From: Anaerolineae bacterium
Lineage (GTDB): Bacteria; Chloroflexota; Anaerolineae; B4-G1
Length of the DNA: 7,867 nt
Assembly: GCA_027079895.1 (NCBI GenBank)
Contig: JALWUZ010000129.1
Location: 1-7,867 of the forward strand
Direction: 5' to 3'
The notes under the pieces were generated by a model, which was not told the origin of the DNA, did no database searches, and was given only the letters and a program-made list of their open reading frames with translations. The translations under genes and the position numbers were made by a program. This document shows, piece by piece, positions 1-6,200 of this stretch (position 1 is the first letter of the stretch; each line of letters begins with the position of its first letter).

Positions 1-159
1 CGGCGCAAGCAGTTGCGCAACACCCTCTCCGCCGGCCTGCACCTCCCCCCCGAAGAGGTCGCCCGCTGTCTGCGCGAGGCGGGCATCGCGCCCCGGCGAC
101 GGGCGCAGTCCCTCAGCGTCGCCGAATGGGTCAGGTTGGTATCCGGTTTGAAATTTTAA
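1..159 (+). CDS. rsmA: RsmA/KsgA 16S rRNA dimethyladenosine transferase, C-terminal fragment
   Basis: Partial gene, cut by the left edge; 52 codons remain before the TAA at 157-159. RsmA uses S-adenosylmethionine to dimethylate two adjacent adenines in the 3'-terminal hairpin of 16S rRNA, a late step of small-subunit assembly in the cytoplasm. Only the C-terminal helical domain is visible, not the methyltransferase fold. It opens with RRKQLRNTL, matching the conserved R-R-K-x-L-R-N-x-L motif of this domain. It continues with a short helix (LPPEEVARCLREAGI) and ends with RRRAQSLSVAEWVRLV, which fits the usual family ending of R-x-E-T-L-S-x-E-E-F-x-x-L. The protein stops a few residues after that motif, as is normal for the family. 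The downstream surface-protein gene lies 132 bases away on the same strand, so co-transcription is possible, but no functional link is apparent. The call rests on motif recognition in a short fragment; no other family with this ending comes to mind. Confidence 0.87.
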   Translation, partial: RRKQLRNTLSAGLHLPPEEVARCLREAGIAPRRRAQSLSVAEWVRLVSGLKF

Positions 160-167
160 GAATTGGT

Positions 168-198
168 TTACCCTACGTTCACCTCGCCTTGCTAACAT
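168..198 (+). promoter_or_regulatory. Candidate sigma70-type promoter with extended -10
   Basis: The stretch just after the rsmA stop is AT-richer than anything around it. It contains TGCTAACAT at 190-198, an extended -10 form (TGn followed by TAACAT, 4 of 6 matches to TATAAT). Upstream, TTTACC at 168-173 is a weak -35 with a 19-base spacer. An alternative reading is TTGCTA at 189-194 with TAGTTT at 211-216 (16-base spacer). Either would place transcription start in the intergenic region and give the giant gene its own promoter. Both matches are imperfect and could arise by chance. Confidence 0.3.
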
Positions 199-224
199 GA
201 CGGCGTCCTCTAGTTTCTTCTGCG

Positions 225-242
225 CCCGTCACCCGGGACGGG
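225..242. repeat. Inverted repeat (hairpin) in the leader of the giant gene
   Basis: CCCGTC at 225-230 and GACGGG at 237-242 are perfect reverse complements separated by a six-base ACCCGG loop; the centre also contains the palindrome CCCGGG. In the transcript this would form a compact GC-rich hairpin between the candidate promoter and the ribosome binding site. No T-run follows it on either strand, so it does not look like an intrinsic terminator. It could be a leader structure, an operator, or chance in GC-rich DNA. Confidence 0.4.
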
Positions 243-278
243 AAACCGCGCTAGAGTATTCCGCCCAGAATGCCAGAC

Positions 279-286
279 AAGGAGGT
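279..286 (+). promoter_or_regulatory. Strong Shine-Dalgarno sequence that fixes the giant gene's start
   Basis: AAGGAGGT is an unbroken eight-base match to the anti-Shine-Dalgarno end of 16S rRNA. It sits five bases upstream of the ATG at 292. No other in-frame ATG nearby has such a site, and starting here gives a complete signal peptide. The strength of the site suggests efficient initiation. Confidence 0.85.
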
Positions 287-291
287 CAATC

Positions 292-3200
292 ATGAGTTCC
301 AAAACGGCGCGTTACACCAACATTCATCGTTTCCTCGGCTATATCGCTACTCTTAGCATGCTGCTGACGATGTGGGCTCCGGTCGTCACAGCGGCCCCGA
401 CGCCGGAGCGCAGGCTATCTCCGACGGCGACGGATACGCTCCCCTCCTGGTGGAGTTCCCCGTCGCCGCGTGCGTTACCGGCCCAACAGGAGTCCCCGCC
501 CCCCGCTCCCCATCGGTTGAGCGGCGGCGCGACTATCAGCGGCACGCTGACCTCCAACGACATCTGGGGGCCGGGTACGATCACCGTCACCGGCGACATT
601 TTCATCAACCCCAGCGTCACCATCGTCATCACCCCCAACACGACGGTGCAGATCTCGTACACGGATGGCCTCTACACCGGCATCGTCACCCAAATGGTGG
701 AGTTCATCGTCTCCGGCACTTTGGAGGTGAACGGGCCGGTCACGTTTACCTCCATCTCGATCCCGCCCCACCCCGGCGACTGGTACGGCATCCGGGTGGT
801 GGACGGCGGGTCGCTGATGATGGACGGCGCCACCGTCGAGTACGCCATCATCGGCGTCGAACTGGCGGACAACGGACCGGTCAACATCGCGGACTCCACC
901 ATCCGTTACATGCGGGACTACTTCGGCCTGGCCGGGATGAGCGCGGGCATCGCCGGGGGGGTCTATTACAGCCCGACCTTGCATGGCTGCCCGGCGAGCA
1001 CCATCGCCATCTCACATACCGCTATCTACTCCATCACTGGGTACAATGAGTTCTTTGGGGACGGCGACGGGGGAGGGGCTTACGGCATCTACCTTACCAG
1101 TGACATCACCCCTTGCCAGACTGTGGCTTTCACCACCACCATCCACTCCAACGAGATCTACTCCCTCACCGGCGGGTATGGCGGTTTCGGCACCTCCTTG
1201 GATGGAGGAAACGGGGGGCCCGCGGTCGGGCTCTCCATCCAGCGCGGGCAGCAGGGCCACGGCGCGGATCTGATTGTCCTGAACAAAATCCACGGCCTCC
1301 AGGGCGGGCGCGGCGGCGATGCGGCTTGGTACGCCTGGGGAGGCGGCGTCGGCGGTGGAGCCTTCGGTATGGATCTCGACGAGGCCTACTCGCCGCTCCT
1401 CCTGGCCGACAACCTGGTCTACAACCTCGTCGGTGGAACAGGAGGGATGAACGCTGCCGGTGTCTCGGGAGGAGGGGCAGGCGGCGACGCCTGCGGCGTT
1501 CAGTGTCAGCGGCCTCTCACCGACTCCTCCCTGATCGCCGACAACGCCGTCTTCACCGTCACCGGCGGGAGCGGCGGTCAGGTCGCGCAGAACCCGGTTA
1601 CCAGTACATGGAATTCCGGACGGGCTGGTGACGGCGGCAGTGCTTACGGCTTCCATTTCATTGATGTGGGAATCTGGACATCGCTCGAGCACCTCTCGGT
1701 ACGCAACATCGTCGGCGGCGACGGGATGGACGGCTGCGACGGTCTTGACTCTCCTATCTCGCCCACCGTCAGCGCCCACGGAGGTTGCAGTGCCGGCTTT
1801 GGCGGAGAGGCTGTCGGTATCCTTAGCGAGGATTCCCCGGTGGTGTACCGCGACCCCGTCGTCTCCGTCATCTACGGCGGCATGGGCGGCCTCGGCGGGG
1901 GTGGGGGTGACTTACTCACCTCATCGCTCGTCTCCACGCTCACTGCCGGCAGTGGCGGGTACGGTGGTCACGGCGGCGATGCGGTCGGGATCCGAATCCG
2001 GCCGACCTGGGTCGGAGCGTTCACGTACACCACGTGGGTGCTCACCCCCACCGTCGCCGATGTGTACGGCGGGGCGGGCGGCTCCGGCGGGCCGGGTGGC
2101 ACGGCTTTCCCCGAAATGAGTGGCGGGATCGCCCAACCCGGTGACGGCGGCACGGGCGGCAATGGCGGCAACGCCTGGGGTATCCAGGCGTGGGCGACCA
2201 TCGAGGTGTCCAACGCCGATGTCCACGATATCAGCGGTGGATCAGGTGCTTCGGGTGGCGATGGCGGGCTGTCGCTCTCCAATGAAAACTGGGGCGACGG
2301 CGGGCCGGGCGGCGACGGCGGCTGGGCGGTCGGTATCGGCATCGAACCTCCGCCAGGAGTAGGCAACGTAGATCACTCGTCGGTGGATCCCTCCTCGATA
2401 ACAAATGTGTTCGGCGGCTGGGGCGGCGACGGCGGGCGCGGCGGCGACACTGACGACAACCCCAATCCCCAAGGGATTGTTTTTGGCGGCGACGGCGGCG
2501 ACGGCGGTTGGGGCGGCCACGCTTGGGGTGTTCTAGATGAAAACGGTGCCCTGTTCCGCGCCGAAGAGGTCACCGCCTGCACGGTCCACGGCGGGTGGGG
2601 CGGCCGTGGCGGCGACGGCGGCGATGCCTGGGGCGCCAATACCACTATGGGGACAGCCGGTTACGGCAACGGCGGCGACGGCGGTCACGGCGGCGAGGCG
2701 TATGGACTCCAGATCACCGGCACTCACGCCTATACCCCTACCGTCCTCTCGACGCTGGCCTGCGATGTGCTCGGCGGCCCCGGCGGCGATGGCGGCAACG
2801 GCGGCCTGGCCTCCGATGAAGACGACATCTACGGCGGCGACGGCGGCGACGGCGGGCGCGGCGGCCGGGCCGGCGGGATTTGGAATTACGACTTCCGGGG
2901 GGGCCTCTTGTACCACAACGAGGTCGTCAACGTCCAGAGCGGCGACGGCGGACACGGCGGACACGGCGGGGGTGCCTTTGCCGATCCCGGGGTGGCTGCC
3001 AATGACTTGGTGGGCGGCAATGGTGGTCGCGGCGGCCCGGCCGGCGACGCCTGGGGGGTGTACAACAACGGCATCAACGGCAGCACCGTAGGCCGCTCTC
3101 TCGTCCACGACATCACTGCCGGAAACGGCATCACCGGCGGCAATGGCGGCGGTATAAACTACTTAACAACGCCAGGAGGTACCTACAGAGGTGGCAACGG

Positions 3201-6200
3201 CGGCAACGGCGGCAACGGTGGAACCGCCTATGGCGTGGATTCCAACGGCTGGATGAAGAACAACCTGTCCTACCGTGTCAACGGCGGCGACGGCGGCGGT
3301 GGCGGCAACGGCGGGGTTGATAGCTCCCCATCATTACCGCACCATGGCGGCGGCGGCAACGGCGGCGACGGCGGCATCGGTATCGCCTTCGCCCTGACCC
3401 ACCTGACCCCCTTTATGAACAACACCGGCGTCAAGACCTCCGCCGGATTGGAGGGACAGAGAGGAATGGGACTCCCGCCGGGCTCGAACGGCTGGCCGGG
3501 CGATAGTTGGGGGGCCTACGTCGTCAGCGGGACGTTCTCCCCGCTGCCGGTGGTCGGCTTCTACAACAATATCCTCTTCTCCCACACCGTCGGCGTATGG
3601 CGCGCCCCCGTCTTCTCGCCACCGCCGCTGGTGATGGATTACAACTTCATCAGCGCGACGTTCCCAATTGTGCCTTTCATCCTCAACCCACACGACGTCC
3701 TCTACGTCGCCCCCGGCTTCGCGGACTTCGACGGGGATGACTATCACCTGCGCGATTGCTCCTCCCCGGCGGCCGAGGCCGGAACGGCGGTGCCCGTCGG
3801 CGAGGACGGCGAAGGGGATGAGCGGCCCTGGGGTTACTTCGACGTCGGCTGGGACGAGTACCTGCCCACTGGCACGCTCGGCATCACCCGCGTGAACGGA
3901 GTCATCTTCACCGACACCGTCTGGAACGGTACCTACCTCCTCACCGGCGACGTGATCGTGCCTCCCAGCGTGACGCTGAGCATTGAGCCCGGCACGACCG
4001 TGTACGTCAACGCGGCCGACCGGCGCAACTTGGGGGTTGACCAAGACCGCATCGAGTTGATCGTCGGCGGGGAACTGCGCAGCGGCGCGACGGGCGGCAT
4101 CACCGTCACTTTCACCACCACCGGCTGCTACCCCGCGCCGGGGCAGTGGTACGGTATCCGGTTCGCGCCGGGCAGCAAGGGCTACCTGGACCCGACCATC
4201 ATCGAATACGGCACACACGGGGTGGTCATCTCCACCACCAACCCCATCACCATCGCCGACAGCATCATCCGCCTCAACCGGCACGCGCCGGCCTCCGGCA
4301 ACGCCTGGGGCGCGGGAGTGGCCATCTTCACCGGCACCCATCTAATCACCAACACGCAGATCTACAGCAACAGCCTGCAATCGCAGTCCGGCTTCGACGC
4401 CGAGGGTGCGGGGGTGTACCTGCGGGGCGGCAGTACCCGCTTCATCAACGACCGCTTCCACGGGAACTTCGTGCTCTCCGGGCAAGACGGCTACGGCGGC
4501 GGCATGGAACTGTGGGGTAGCAGTGCGGCGGACTCTCCGCAGATCATTGACTGCCTCATCTACCGGAACGTGGTGACGGCGACGGACTATGCCTATGGCG
4601 GCGGGATTGACCTGGACGAGATCAACGCCCTCATCAGTAACACGCTGGTGTCTGCCAACGTCATCACCGCTTCCAACTGGGACGGCTACGGCGGTGGCAT
4701 CTCCATCAGTTCGTTCTGGTCTGTTCCCAACGTCGTCATCAACGATAGCCGCGTGACGCACAACGCGGTCTACGCCGACAATGACACAGCCTGCGGCGGC
4801 GGCGTGGCCTTCTCGATTTGGTCTACTACGACCGCTATGATTCAGGGCAGCACGCTGGCCTGGAACCGGGCCGAAGGTGACACCGCTTGGGGCGGCGGCA
4901 TAGGAGTTGCTAAGCGGGCATCGGCGGACCGGTTCGACGGCAACCTGATAGTGGGCAACCTGGCCCAGGGGCACAGCGGTGGGGCCGGTGGCGGTGGCAT
5001 CTTCTTGTCAGGTGTCGCTACTGCTACCAACAATCTCCTGTACCATAACGTCATCAGCGATGTAACTTCCGGTGTGTTGGGCGGCGGCGGGTTTTACATT
5101 TCTTCCCCTTCCTACGTGCTCAACAACACGGTGGTCGGCAACGCGGCTTATCTGAGTAGCACCTCGAGGGGCGGCGGCGGCATCTGCATGTGGGACGGCG
5201 TCGTCTCCAACACGATCGTGGTGAGCAACTCGACCGACAGCATCGGCGGCGGCATCTTCTACAGAGGCGGTTCGCTGGACTATAACGACGTCTGGAACAA
5301 CTCGCCCGATAACTACACCGGAACCGTCGGCGGCGCCAACAGTTTCTCCCTCGACCCGCTCTTCATCGCCCAGGGAGACCTGGTGAACTACTACCACCTG
5401 CAACAGGGCTCCCCCTGCATTGACCATGGCACGTCCAGCGCGGGCCTCCCCGACCACGACTACGACGACCAACCCCGCCCGCTGGGCTTCAGTTGGGCCT
5501 GGGACATCGGCTTCGACGAGGTGGAGCCGCTGCTCTACGGCAAATTCCCGACGGACAGATATGCCTACCTGGGCGAGAAGTTGGTCTACACCATCACCGT
5601 CGTCAACGCCGACCCGATTGCTCCGGCCTCCATCATCATCAACGATGTCCTGCCGGCGGAGGTGGACTACGACAGCCACTCCTCCAACATCACACCGACC
5701 TACTCGAGTTACTACTCCACCAGCCGGGCGGTGTGGTGGAACGGAGTCATATCCCCCGGTGAGACCCTCTTCCTGAACATCACCGCCACGGTGAAGAAAG
5801 GGCTGACCGACGGGCTCCAGTTCACCAACACGGCGGCGATCACCGTCGCCCAGCGGGTGAAGTACGATACCAACGTGGCGACGACTACGGTCCACGCGCC
5901 GGTGCTCACCATCACCAAGATCGTGACGGTCACGCCGGTGGCCGGCGGCCCGCTGACCTACACGCTCATCGTCACCAACACGGGGCACGGCGGCGCGACG
6001 GACATCGTCATCACTGACGCGCTGCCGAGCGGGGCGCACTACGTCTCCGGCGGGACGCTGATGCCGTCCGGCTGGGTCAGTTTGACCCACTACCTCGCGG
6101 CTGCCGGGAACGGCGAGGCAAGGGTTTCCTTCGCCGTGACCACTTGCAAGGAGATCACTAACGAACTGTACCGGGTCATCACCAGCGTTCAGGCCATTGA

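Noticed and set aside
225..242. Intrinsic terminator of rsmA
   Set aside because: The hairpin is good but no T-run follows on either strand, and it lies 66 bases past the stop. It is reported only as an inverted repeat.
372..1049. Plus-strand open frame in another phase (225 codons, His/Arg-rich)
   Set aside because: It is out of phase with the signal peptide and beta-helix frame, has no good ribosome binding site, and its His/Arg-rich product is what a shifted reading of this DNA would give.
2293..3390. RTX (GGxGxDxUx) calcium-binding nonapeptides
   Set aside because: Some strings match G-G-x-G-x-D, but the hydrophobic position that must follow is Gly, and the strings do not keep a nine-residue phase. 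They are Gly-Gly-X runs, not RTX.
2293..3390. CRISPR array or satellite DNA
   Set aside because: The repeats are short, degenerate, codon-phased and inside an open frame; there are no constant repeats separated by unique spacers of equal length.
1057..3519. Mycobacterial PE-PGRS protein
   Set aside because: The glycine pattern is similar, but there is no PE domain, a Sec-type signal peptide is present instead, and DUF11/PKD domains follow. The resemblance is compositional.
3334..4341. Long open frame on the minus strand (335 codons)
   Set aside because: It overlaps both the cap of beta-helix 1 and the start of beta-helix 2; composition is typical of antisense to GC-rich coding DNA and no motif is recognisable.
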